Assembly: GCA_003561815.1 (NCBI GenBank)
Contig: PWVP01000194.1
Location: forward strand, 1 to 6,867
Direction: 5' to 3'
DNA length: 6,867 nt
DNA from: Campylobacterota bacterium
GTDB taxonomy: Bacteria; Campylobacterota; Campylobacteria; Campylobacterales; SZUA-545
Below are positions 1 to 5,781 of this stretch, piece by piece (positions within the stretch are counted from its first letter, which is position 1; every line of letters starts with the position of its first letter). Below the pieces are notes generated by a model that saw only the letters and a list, made by a program, of their open reading frames with translations, was not told the DNA's origin and did no database searches. Position numbers and translations under genes: made by a program.

Positions 1-117
1 GTGGCGACGCTCTTTCCCAATGAGGCTTCATGTGAACGGTTGGTGACGGCGGTGATTATGGAGATATCCGAAGAGTGGATGACGGGTAAAGTGTACCTCA
101 ACATGGAGGGGCTATAA
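1..117 (+). CDS. IS256-family transposase, C-terminal fragment
   Basis: An open frame enters from the left edge and ends at the TAA at 115-117, giving 38 residues. It includes the stretches FPNEASCERLVTAV and MEISEEWMTGKVYLNME. The FPNEAS block, the 'MEISEEW' block and a final YL(S/N)ME are typical of the extreme C-terminus of IS256-family (DDE, 'mutator-like') transposases. Only the tail is visible, so the catalytic D, D and E residues and the activity of the element cannot be judged. It is transcribed towards the - strand operon, so the two transcription units converge in 118-432. The assignment rests on recalled family consensus, not on a search. Confidence 0.85.
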   Translation: MATLFPNEASCERLVTAVIMEISEEWMTGKVYLNMEGL

Positions 118-181
118 TTTAGACTGGTTGATTTCCGGGGGAAGTGGAGAGTAATTTACAGAATGGGTGGGGTTTGATCCC
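1..181 (+). mobile_element. Right end of an IS256-family insertion sequence
   Basis: The transposase tail is followed by 64 bases leading to a stretch at about 155-181 (TTTACAGAATGGG, then TGGGGTTTGATCCC). This resembles IS256-family terminal inverted repeats, which in this orientation often begin TTACAcAGA and end in a pyrimidine-rich run. The outer boundary is therefore placed near 181, with an error of a few bases. The left terminal repeat is outside the window, so the repeat pair and any target-site duplication cannot be confirmed. Confidence 0.55.
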
Positions 182-208
182 TTTGTATACTGGTATTATA
201 CCAAAGGG
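179..208. repeat. Imperfect palindrome next to the IS end
   Basis: CCCTTTGTATA (179-189) faces TATACCAAAGGG (197-208) with a single bulged C and a 7-base loop. It lies between the convergent transposase gene and the - strand operon. It may be a bidirectional terminator-like hairpin, or part of the target the IS inserted into. There is no U-tract directly after it on either strand. Confidence 0.45.
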
Positions 209-432
209 TGATCCAAAAGGCAACACTTGATGGCTTTACGGCTATGTTTTGGTGGGCTTCACCTAGTTTGAGTGGGTTAGTCTTCTTTGTTCGACACACA
301 CAGAACCAACGGTAGGCGCAGCCATTTGGCAGGGGGACTGCAAGGCGCGCACTGGAGTTCTGGGGGGCCGCTTGGGTAAACATCTTGGAGTGATGGTGCG
401 AGACCCCAAAAGGCATTATGCCAGAGCCTACT
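182..432. other. Gene-poor stretch between IS end and operon
   Basis: Apart from the right arm of the palindrome ending at 208 and a weak hairpin near 412-422, I see no supported gene here. One - strand frame stays open through it (156-728), but it has no ribosome site, has biased low-complexity composition and overlaps the helical-repeat gene in another frame. No tRNA, CRISPR or rRNA signature is visible. Confidence 0.5.
408..422 (-). terminator. Possible weak terminator of the main operon
   Basis: Ten bases past the stop of the last operon gene, the - strand reads GGCAT-A-ATGCC (422-412) followed by TTTT (411-408). The stem is only about 4-5 bp with a tight loop, so this is a poor intrinsic terminator. 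It is listed because its position and U-run are right. Confidence 0.3.
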
Positions 433-1767
433 TTATCCATCCACCACCACCAATATCCCTTCATACACCATAAGCCCCGCTCCTTTAGCAGCTTGGTTTT
501 GGCTTGTCGCCTCTTTGATCTGCTCTTTGTAAAACAGCACCTTGGCGTGGTGGTCGAAGTGGGGTGCACCGTTAGCCGGATGGAGCATTTTGATGAGAGC
601 GTGTCGTTTTTCTGTGAAGTCCAGCCCGCTCTTTTGCCCAATACGGTAAAGCGCCTCATAGCGTGTGATGGCATCCATCTCTTCATATGGCTCAAGCGCA
701 GAAGCAGCAGCAACTGGGGTGGGCTCAAACAGATCGATTAGTTGGTGTACGATCTCTTCATCTTCACACAATGACAGAACCTCCATAATCGCCTCTATCT
801 GGAGGAAGTCCGGCTCTATGGTTTGAATCAGTGTCGGAGCCTCTTTGGGGTTCTCTTTTGCGCGGACAATAGCCAGAGCGTTTTGCAGATCCAGTGCCCT
901 ACTGTCATCTCTTGTTGTGCGGATCTGGCCGCGTATCCTATCGGCCAGATCAGGGTAAAACGGTGCGATGGCCAGAGCGCTCTGCCAAAGCGAGTCCTCC
1001 TGCCCGGTTAGGGCCATCTCATCGATAAGTGCTTGGGCCTGCTGGCGATCACCATGGTAGCCAGCACGGTAGATTCTTAGGGCCGCCTGGTGTTGAGATT
1101 GCGTACTGCTCATGAGATCACTTGCGCGGTCCTCTTGCCCTCTTTGGATCATGATGGTGGCCAGATGGTATTGCAGTCTGGCAAGTTCATAGGCGTTGTT
1201 GGCGACACTTTGAGCATCCTCGCTCAATTCGCGCCACACCGCCAACGCCCCCTTTAGATCCTCTTGGGCGTTTAGGTGAGCGAGCTCTATGTGCAAGGAC
1301 GCTTTGAGGTTGCGATTGGAGTGGCTTACTTGAAGGGCTTCTTGGATGAGTACCGGGTCCTGACTGCGTAGCGCGCTGAAACAGATCTCAACATGCGCTT
1401 GCAGCAGCGTGCGCTCTTCTCTTTGGTTTTGAATATGGGTAATCAGTGCTTGCCGATTGGGGTAGCGGCTAAGGAGTGTGGCTGCTTGTTGGCAGATCTC
1501 CCACCATTGGCTTTGGCGGATGTGCCTAGGCTGCGATGAGTAGGGGTGGAACCCTTTCATCAGCAGGCCAAGCGCCACAAATGCCGGTAAATCATCTAAA
1601 TCGATGCCCGCCCACTCATCAGAGTGGCTTGGTAGATGTGACTCATCATAGAGGCGATCGTAAAGAGTCTGGACATAGCGAGCGCTGGCTTTGAGCGCCT
1701 GGAGATGATTGCCCTTAAGAAGCGACTGGGTGAAGAGTTGATGTATCTCTTGAAGAGGGTTACTCAT
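433..1767 (-). CDS. Helical-repeat (TPR/HEAT-like) protein, 444 aa, unknown function
   Basis: No named family is recognised. The sequence is almost wholly alpha-helical, with repeated A/L-rich helix pairs (for example LLKGNHLQALKASARYV near the start, and repeats around residues 150-330 such as ALAVWRELSEDAQ and YELARLQYHLATIMIQRG). This suggests a TPR-like solenoid used for protein binding. There is no signal peptide or TM segment, so it is probably cytoplasmic. The chosen ATG at 1767 overlaps the stop of the PLD gene by 8 bases (ATGAGTAA) and has AGGAGG about 12 bases upstream. An in-frame extension to 1842 would add 25 low-complexity residues inside the PLD gene and is not favoured. As the last gene of the operon it may be a sensor, scaffold or regulator of the membrane complex; that role is inferred. 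The C-terminal 15 residues are unusually hydrophobic. Confidence 0.85.
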   Translation of the reverse strand: MSNPLQEIHQLFTQSLLKGNHLQALKASARYVQTLYDRLYDESHLPSHSDEWAGIDLDDLPAFVALGLLMKGFHPYSSQPRHIRQSQWWEICQQAATLLSRYPNRQALITHIQNQREERTLLQAHVEICFSALRSQDPVLIQEALQVSHSNRNLKASLHIELAHLNAQEDLKGALAVWRELSEDAQSVANNAYELARLQYHLATIMIQRGQEDRASDLMSSTQSQHQAALRIYRAGYHGDRQQAQALIDEMALTGQEDSLWQSALAIAPFYPDLADRIRGQIRTTRDDSRALDLQNALAIVRAKENPKEAPTLIQTIEPDFLQIEAIMEVLSLCEDEEIVHQLIDLFEPTPVAAASALEPYEEMDAITRYEALYRIGQKSGLDFTEKRHALIKMLHPANGAPHFDHHAKVLFYKEQIKEATSQNQAAKGAGLMVYEGILVVVDG

Positions 1768-2812
1768 GGGCGGGCCGCGCCTCCTGTGGTGGATGGTTTT
1801 GGGGTGGGAGGCTTTGCCACAAGCGCTCGAACACTTGACCAAACTCTGCGGCTAGCTTTTGGCTGTGGATAATCATGAAATTCTCATCATTACCGTTCTC
1901 TGCCGCCGCAGTAAAGTTCATCGAGCCCAGAACCAGAATGTGGCCATCGACACTTAGGGCTTTCATGTGCATTTTACTACGCCAGCTCTCAACTTTGACC
2001 ATAAGCCCGGACTCCTTGAGTGCTCCGGTGGGAACCGCAGGGTGCCGTGCGGCCATGGTGTCTAAAATGATTCTCACATCCACACCCCGGTGCTGTGCCC
2101 CAATAAGAGCGTTGATGACATGCGGGTGGGTCAAGAAAAAGATGGATACCCGGATGGTTTCTTGTGCCTCTTTAATGAGGGCAACCAAACTCTCTTGAAG
2201 AGGTGGGCCGTTGGGCATAAAGATCACGGTCACGCTCTTAGTGCCCACTTCGATGGGATGTGGCGCGCGGACCATACTCTTTTGCCTGTGGAACCGCCCG
2301 CTAAACATTTGTTCAAACTCCCCGGTATAGAGAGAGGCGACTTTGGGGTGGTCTACCAGCGCTGCGATATTGGCATGGTAGCCGCCGGTACCCCGATCGC
2401 TGATATTGGCTGATCCGGTCAAGACCCGTTGATTGTCAAAGACAAAGAACTTATGGTGCATCAGGTAGCTGGCACTCCGTCCAAAATCGTCCTCTATGGC
2501 AAAGTGTTCATAGAGACGCTCGGTGCAGGCGTAGTAGTTTCGGTTTTGGGTATCCTTGTCTACCACGCCTCGTATGCGTACCCCCCTGTTTTGCGCATCA
2601 ATAAGTGCCGTAATGACCGGCTCTTGATCTCTAATCCCGTAGATGGCAAAGTCGATGCTTGTCCGGGCGATGCTAATCTGCTCCATCAGGACTTGGCCGA
2701 TGGGTGAATCAGGCTGACTTGATGGCACCTCGCCAGGCAGGTTGTAATAGACCGTGACACCTTGTGCGTAGAGTGCCCACGCCAGAAATAGCAGGGTCAA
2801 GACAGGGCGCAT
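1760..2812 (-). CDS. Secreted phospholipase D-family protein (two HKD motifs)
   Basis: This is a 350-aa PLD-superfamily enzyme with both catalytic motifs. HKD1 has H119-x-K121-x4-D126 followed by GSAN (133-136). HKD2 has H282-x-K284-x4-D289 followed by GSMN (296-299). Such proteins hydrolyse phosphodiester bonds in phospholipids or nucleic acids; the compact double-HKD layout is shared by bacterial phospholipases, cardiolipin-synthase relatives and Nuc-like nucleases, so the substrate is open. Residues 1-18 form a classical Sec signal peptide (R2, hydrophobic LTLLFLAWALYA, cleavage likely after the AlaLeuTyrAla), placing the enzyme in the periplasm or outside the cell. The ATG at 2812 overlaps the OmpA-like gene's stop as TGATG, indicating translational coupling. 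A GTG at 2824 would add only four residues (VVAL) and lacks a ribosome site. It sits between the stator gene and the helical-repeat gene and is probably the effector of the set (inference). Confidence 0.92.
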   Translation of the reverse strand: MRPVLTLLFLAWALYAQGVTVYYNLPGEVPSSQPDSPIGQVLMEQISIARTSIDFAIYGIRDQEPVITALIDAQNRGVRIRGVVDKDTQNRNYYACTERLYEHFAIEDDFGRSASYLMHHKFFVFDNQRVLTGSANISDRGTGGYHANIAALVDHPKVASLYTGEFEQMFSGRFHRQKSMVRAPHPIEVGTKSVTVIFMPNGPPLQESLVALIKEAQETIRVSIFFLTHPHVINALIGAQHRGVDVRIILDTMAARHPAVPTGALKESGLMVKVESWRSKMHMKALSVDGHILVLGSMNFTAAAENGNDENFMIIHSQKLAAEFGQVFERLWQSLPPQNHPPQEARPAHE

Positions 2813-3441
2813 CAGCGCAACCACTGCATTCGTGTGGCAACTTTAAACTCCACACGACGGGATCGGTTCTTATCCTCCACCACGGGATTACTCTCCTGCA
2901 TGATGGGCTGGGCAAAGGCCATCCCGTTGGCCCGCAGGTGGCTTTGCAGCCATTCTCGATTGCCTTTGATATCAGGGTGTGGCAAGGTGAAGCAGTAGCC
3001 CAAAACCTCACTGGCGCGGCGCTGCGAGAGGTCGATATTGCGCAGGTAGATCTCTAACGGGTCGGTTGAGGCGCCCCAATCTTGTGAGGTGTGCCCCTCA
3101 ACCCGTATCTCCTCAATCTCCCGCTTGAACCGATCTTGCGATAAGAGTGCGATATAGCGTGGGAAGAATTCACTAAGATGTTGAGCAAACAGCAGTGGTA
3201 TCTCATCGCTTCCTGGCAGGAAGGGGACATTGAACCGGATAATGTTCTCATCGGTAATCTCCGCCTGCCACCGATCTAGGTAGCCCCCAAGCTCATCGTG
3301 AAGCGCTTTGTTGAGATCTTCGGCGTAGCGGTTGCCCTCTTGTTCTAGCTCATACAGAAAAAGAAGCGCCACCAGCATAAAGACAATCATCAAGGCCGCC
3401 ATCAGGTCGGCGATGCTCATCCAGTTTCGGCTCTCACTCAT
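2812..3441 (-). CDS. MotB/OmpA-like stator protein (ZorB-like)
   Basis: A 209-aa protein with a short cytoplasmic N-terminus, one TM helix at about 9-30, a helical linker and a periplasmic OmpA-like peptidoglycan-binding domain at about 110-203. The TM begins with the ADLMAALMIVFML pattern seen in MotB and ZorB, and D12 matches the proton-carrying Asp. OmpA signatures are VEGHTS (114-119), N135 with LSQRRA (138-143), and NRSRRVEFKV (192-201). It should pair with the adjacent MotA-like channel to form a proton-driven inner-membrane unit anchored to the cell wall. The ATG at 3441 overlaps the upstream gene by 8 bases (ATGAGTGA). An upstream in-frame ATG at 3510 would add 23 residues within the MotA-like gene and spoil the MotB-like N-terminus, so it was rejected. 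The order MotA-like then OmpA-like matches zorA-zorB; the symbol is withheld because the rest of the locus differs. Confidence 0.92.
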   Translation of the reverse strand: MSESRNWMSIADLMAALMIVFMLVALLFLYELEQEGNRYAEDLNKALHDELGGYLDRWQAEITDENIIRFNVPFLPGSDEIPLLFAQHLSEFFPRYIALLSQDRFKREIEEIRVEGHTSQDWGASTDPLEIYLRNIDLSQRRASEVLGYCFTLPHPDIKGNREWLQSHLRANGMAFAQPIMQESNPVVEDKNRSRRVEFKVATRMQWLR

Positions 3442-4171
3442 GGCGTGATCCGTTGGCTTCGCGTAAAAGAAGCTGCAGGCTTTCTCGGGTGATCGCAGCG
3501 GACTCCTCAAGGGCTTGATTCATCCTCTCACCGCTCTTGAGCACCTCGCCCATCAAGGTGCTTAGTCGCTCCTCTTGTTGGGCTCTAGTCCGGTTTAGGG
3601 TCTCGCCATAGGCGACAATCTCTTGGGTGATCTTTTGCATTGCGGCCATCTGCTCTTTGTGTTCGCTCTGCCACTGAGCCATCTGCCTAACTGCCTGATT
3701 GAGTTCGGCGAAGTTTTGGCCAAACTGTTCGTTGAGCTTGGTGTTGAAATCCTTGACCACCGACGCGAGTGTCTCAATCATCGCTTTGCTGCTATTCTCA
3801 CCGAGATCTTTGAGCGTGCGCTCTAGGGTCTGGACCGTTAGCATCTGTGCGGCGTGTAGATCCCCCATGGTGCGGTGTTCGTTGCCGCGCTGATCGTCAC
3901 GAATGAGGGTGGCAAGCAGCGAGAAGAAGAGGCCCACAATCGATGTAATGAGCGCCATACTGAGCCCTCCTAGGATACCCTCTAGGCCCCCTTGGATGTC
4001 ACCACGGTCAAACCCGAAGATACCGATTGCCACCCCGACAAAGGTGCCAAGAATCCCCAAGGTGACCATCTCGGCCCCATAGGAGCGCTTAGCCTTCTTG
4101 TTGACACTCATGACGAACAGGATAAAGATCAGAATACTAATCGCGATGCTCAGCAGTATTAACGGGCTCAT
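3434..4171 (-). CDS. MotA/TolQ/ExbB-like proton channel with coiled-coil tail (ZorA-like)
   Basis: A 245-aa membrane protein with three TM helices, at about 3-22, 36-54 and 66-90. The second and third carry the family pattern LGILGTFVGVAIGIFGF and GLEGILGGLSMALITSIVGL, characteristic of MotA/TolQ/ExbB and ZorA. From about 110 to 240 it is a charged, Gln-rich amphipathic helix region predicted to be coiled coil and cytoplasmic. The ATG at 4171 overlaps the preceding gene as ATGA and has AAGGAG about six bases upstream, so the start is secure. It should form a multimer around the TM helices of the neighbouring OmpA-like protein. Compared with the well-known E. coli ZorA (roughly 700 residues, with a very long intracellular tail), this tail is short. 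That argues for a separate subtype, or for a non-Zorya MotAB-like family. Confidence 0.9.
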   Translation of the reverse strand: MSPLILLSIAISILIFILFVMSVNKKAKRSYGAEMVTLGILGTFVGVAIGIFGFDRGDIQGGLEGILGGLSMALITSIVGLFFSLLATLIRDDQRGNEHRTMGDLHAAQMLTVQTLERTLKDLGENSSKAMIETLASVVKDFNTKLNEQFGQNFAELNQAVRQMAQWQSEHKEQMAAMQKITQEIVAYGETLNRTRAQQEERLSTLMGEVLKSGERMNQALEESAAITRESLQLLLREANGSRHE

Positions 4172-4767
4172 GCGACGCTCCTTCTAGGGTTGATGCGTGG
4201 CTGTGCACACGCTTTTTGGTAGGCCCGGTGACAGCTATGCAGCTCTTTGGCGTGGCCTTGGTAGCGGTGCTGATATTTCCAGGCTAGGTCTGTGGGGTTG
4301 TGGTTTTCAAGGTGCACGTAAAGCTCTTTAAGCCCCCGGCTTCTTAGGGCATAGTAGGCAAACAGAACCGGTTCACGCCGCAGAGAGAGCCGTGTCTGCG
4401 TGGGCCCTAGCGTAGCCTTCATGCTTCTGATGCGTTCGAGTATCGCCGTCTCTGCTGGCTGCAGCTGTGACTCCTGTCTGGGTGTGCCAAAGATGCGACG
4501 ATTGATTAGGCGGGAGAGCACCAGCCCAATGGCAAAGAACACCAAACCAACCAAGAATCCACCCGGAAGCCCCAGCCAGCCTAGCACGGCGGAGACTACG
4601 GTCATAAAACCCAAAGCGATTAGGATGCTGGTGATCTTCTCCTCTACCTGATCGTTTTGGTCGTTTTGAAGGAGGGTTGTCTCTATCTTGCCCATTAGTT
4701 TGATTAGTTTGCCTACGGCCTTGTGGTACTCTCTGTAGTGCGCCTCAAGCTTGATGATCTGGTACAT
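4168..4767 (-). CDS. Two-TM membrane protein with charged helical flanks, 199 aa
   Basis: Not recognised. Residues 1-45 are an amphipathic helix with many Lys and Glu. Two TM helices follow at about 46-63 and 67-86, joined by a tight GLPGG turn. The remaining 113 residues are soluble, basic and rich in His, Tyr and Arg. The TM hairpin suggests both ends lie on the same side of the inner membrane, probably the cytoplasm. The gene overlaps the upstream two-TM gene by 23 bases and the downstream channel gene by 4, implying coupled translation with the motor pair. A weak AAGG site lies about 7 bases before the ATG. It is a candidate accessory subunit of the channel complex; no catalytic motif is visible. 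Confidence 0.82.
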   Translation of the reverse strand: MYQIIKLEAHYREYHKAVGKLIKLMGKIETTLLQNDQNDQVEEKITSILIALGFMTVVSAVLGWLGLPGGFLVGLVFFAIGLVLSRLINRRIFGTPRQESQLQPAETAILERIRSMKATLGPTQTRLSLRREPVLFAYYALRSRGLKELYVHLENHNPTDLAWKYQHRYQGHAKELHSCHRAYQKACAQPRINPRRSVA

Positions 4768-5128
4768 CTTTTGGCCTTTTTCGGTATTTATCCATCATGC
4801 ACTCACTGCGGGTCTGAAGCCGCTCCTTGGAGAGAATACGCCGCTCTTTAGCGTCCGGCTCTCTGTGTGGCACTAAAGAGAGGCCTCTAAGTGCCGAGAG
4901 CAGAAGATGGCGAATCAGAAAAAAGATCAGCAGCCCGATCGCAATCAGCCCAGACCACTTAATGCTCAGGAGAAACATCTGCTTCTCTTCGGCCATAAGC
5001 GGTTTAAGATCGCTAAAGATCATCAGGATAAGCGCCACTAAGATCACAGCCACCAGTAGTGCTCCAAAGGCGAACCGGTGGTGACGGATAAAGTTGGCGG
5101 CCACAAGGAGCCTAAGCAGTTTCCACAT
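4745..5128 (-). CDS. Small two-TM membrane protein, 127 aa
   Basis: Not recognised. TM helices lie at about 19-38 (GALLVAVILVALILMIF) and 56-74, separated by a short acidic loop (LKPLMAEEKQ). The N-terminus is basic (RHHR at 15-18) and the last 45 residues form a strongly charged cytoplasmic tail (KERRILSKERLQTR). The positive-inside rule puts both ends in the cytoplasm. The ATG at 5128 starts four bases after the stop of the 79-aa gene without a good Shine-Dalgarno, so it is likely read by coupling; its 3' end overlaps the next gene by 23 bases. It may be a paralogue in topology, not obviously in sequence, of the 199-aa protein. Confidence 0.8.
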   Translation of the reverse strand: MWKLLRLLVAANFIRHHRFAFGALLVAVILVALILMIFSDLKPLMAEEKQMFLLSIKWSGLIAIGLLIFFLIRHLLLSALRGLSLVPHREPDAKERRILSKERLQTRSECMMDKYRKRPKDVPDHQA

Positions 5129-5132
5129 CCGC

Positions 5133-5372
5133 TTAGCCTAGAAGGTTGAGTACCATAAGGGCACCAGCACCCACAGCGGCCCCTTTGCCAAAGGTGCGGA
5201 TCTCCTTGACCTCCTCGGCCACCAGTTGCGCCATCTCCTCATCGCTTAGCTCCTCAGGGTCGATCCCGGCCTCATTGAGTTTGGCCAGCGCTTTTTTGTA
5301 CGCCTGCTTTTTGACAGCTTCATCGACCTCTTTAAGTCCGTCTTGGGTGGCTTGCTTGATTTTTTCGTACAC
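5133..5372 (-). CDS. Small acidic helical protein with hydrophobic C-terminal tail, 79 aa
   Basis: First gene of the seven-gene operon; family not recognised. Residues 1-60 are highly charged and helical, with a helix break at NEAGIDPEELSDEE. Residues 61-79 (FGKGAAVGAGALMVLNLLG) are hydrophobic and Gly/Ala-rich and could insert in or lie on the membrane as a tail anchor. The start is GTG at 5372 with AAGGAG about 5-6 bases upstream. A promoter module (5402-5434) lies just before it, leaving a leader of only about 23 bases. Composition and position suggest a small membrane-associated subunit of the complex encoded downstream (inference). Confidence 0.8.
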   Translation of the reverse strand: MYEKIKQATQDGLKEVDEAVKKQAYKKALAKLNEAGIDPEELSDEEMAQLVAEEVKEIRTFGKGAAVGAGALMVLNLLG

Positions 5373-5401
5373 GATGTCTCCTTGAGTGGTTTAAGTGTCA
5401 C

Positions 5402-5434
5402 AGATTAGAGGAATATATGGTCACAATATGTCCA
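5402..5434 (-). promoter_or_regulatory. Promoter module of the main operon (operator plus -10)
   Basis: On the - strand, TGGACA (5434-5429), a 5-base centre and TGACCA make a degenerate dyad. Exactly 21 bases separate TGGACA from the -10-like TAATCT (5407-5402). The dyad extends outward on the + strand as ATATGG (5415-5420) facing CCATAT (5432-5437), a 23-bp palindrome with two mismatched pairs centred at 5426. No good -35 sits at the usual 17-bp spacing. The expected start of transcription is near 5395, about 23 bases before the GTG of the 79-aa gene. Confidence 0.7.
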
Positions 5435-5461
5435 TATTCACAGTTTTTATCAAGCCCCTCA

Positions 5462-5489
5462 AGGCCAAAGAGCCTGAGCAGCTTGGCCT
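5462..5489 (-). terminator. Stem-loop after the 54-aa gene
   Basis: AGGCCAA (5462-5468) and TTGGCCT (5483-5489) form a perfect 7-bp GC-rich stem with a 14-base loop, 13 bases past the stop of the 54-aa gene and before the next promoter. It lacks a U-tract on the - strand, so it may be a weak or factor-assisted terminator or an mRNA 3' stabiliser. Confidence 0.4.
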
Positions 5490-5501
5490 CTGTTGCGTGT
5501 T

Positions 5502-5666
5502 CTATCGCTTTAGGGCCACATAGAGCCCAAGCGCGATGTTGAAGAGCGTTAGGCCGACAATGACGATTGGCCAGAACACCGCGTCTAGCAACGCCATGAA
5601 AAAACCGTTTCTTAGCTGGGCAAAAAATGCCAACACGGCCACCACCAGATAGATTGTCTCCAGCAT
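5502..5666 (-). CDS. Short two-TM membrane protein, 54 aa
   Basis: An ATG at 5666 with AAGGAG 8 bases upstream opens a 54-codon frame ending in TAG (5504-5502). Two hydrophobic segments, about 3-16 (ETIYLVVAVLAFFA) and 25-50 (ALLDAVFWPIVIVGLTLFNIALG), make a small membrane hairpin ending in a basic LKR. No family is recognised. It has its own promoter module (5705-5743) and a stem-loop after it, so it forms a separate transcription unit of the same regulon as the main operon. Small hydrophobic proteins in such loci can be toxins, regulators or subunits of the channel; the sequence does not decide. A 105-aa frame in another register covers the same bases, but it would start inside the operator and lacks protein-like composition. 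Confidence 0.75.
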   Translation of the reverse strand: MLETIYLVVAVLAFFAQLRNGFFMALLDAVFWPIVIVGLTLFNIALGLYVALKR

Positions 5667-5704
5667 GGTGCGCGCTCCTTTTTGTTTGATGATGGACAGG
5701 GTGT

Positions 5705-5743
5705 AGTTTAGGCATCTATCTGGACATTATCTGTCCAGATAGA
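5705..5743 (-). promoter_or_regulatory. Promoter with perfect 29-bp operator palindrome
   Basis: Arms of 12 bases (5715-5726 and 5732-5743) are perfect inverted repeats around TTATC; the core reads TGGACA-N5-TGTCCA. On the - strand, TGGACA (5737-5732) is followed after exactly 21 bases by TAAACT (5710-5705) as the -10. This is the most symmetric of the four copies and defines the operator consensus. The inferred start of transcription is near 5698, about 32 bases before the 54-aa gene. Confidence 0.75.
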
Positions 5744-5749
5744 GAGTAA

Positions 5750-5768
5750 TCTAGGTGGGGCACCTAGA
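5750..5768 (-). terminator. Hairpin between the 87-aa gene and the next promoter
   Basis: TCTAGGTG (5750-5757) and CACCTAGA (5761-5768) form a perfect 8-bp stem with a 3-base loop, starting 13 bases past the 87-aa gene's stop. The sequence after it on the - strand is only moderately U-rich (TTACTCTCT), so termination strength is uncertain. It sits 6 bases from the operator palindrome of the 54-aa gene. Confidence 0.45.
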
Positions 5769-5781
5769 GGGGATCTCAACC

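Noticed and set aside
156..728. A 190-codon open frame on the - strand overlapping the end of the helical-repeat gene and the gene-poor region.
   Set aside because: No ribosome site, low-complexity and Trp/Cys-rich composition, runs into the IS terminal repeat, and the overlapping 444-aa frame is plainly the coding one.
1670..1675. TGGACA inside the helical-repeat gene as a fifth regulatory site.
   Set aside because: No TGTCCA-like half at the right spacing and no -10-like hexamer 21 bases away.
2813..2824. GTG start for the PLD gene four codons upstream.
   Set aside because: No ribosome site, and the ATG at 2812 forms a TGATG coupling with the preceding stop and gives a cleaner signal peptide.
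3442..3510. 23-residue N-terminal extension of the OmpA-like protein.
   Set aside because: It overlaps the MotA-like gene and would bury the normal short cytoplasmic N-terminus before the stator TM helix.
5693..5698. TGGACA on the + strand just upstream of the 54-aa gene.
   Set aside because: The hexamer 21 bases on is CTGGAC, not a -10, and no gene follows on the + strand.
5398..5715. A 105-codon - strand frame over the 54-aa gene.
   Set aside because: Its start lies inside the operator, upstream of the -10, and its sequence is not protein-like; the 54-aa frame has a Shine-Dalgarno and membrane helices.
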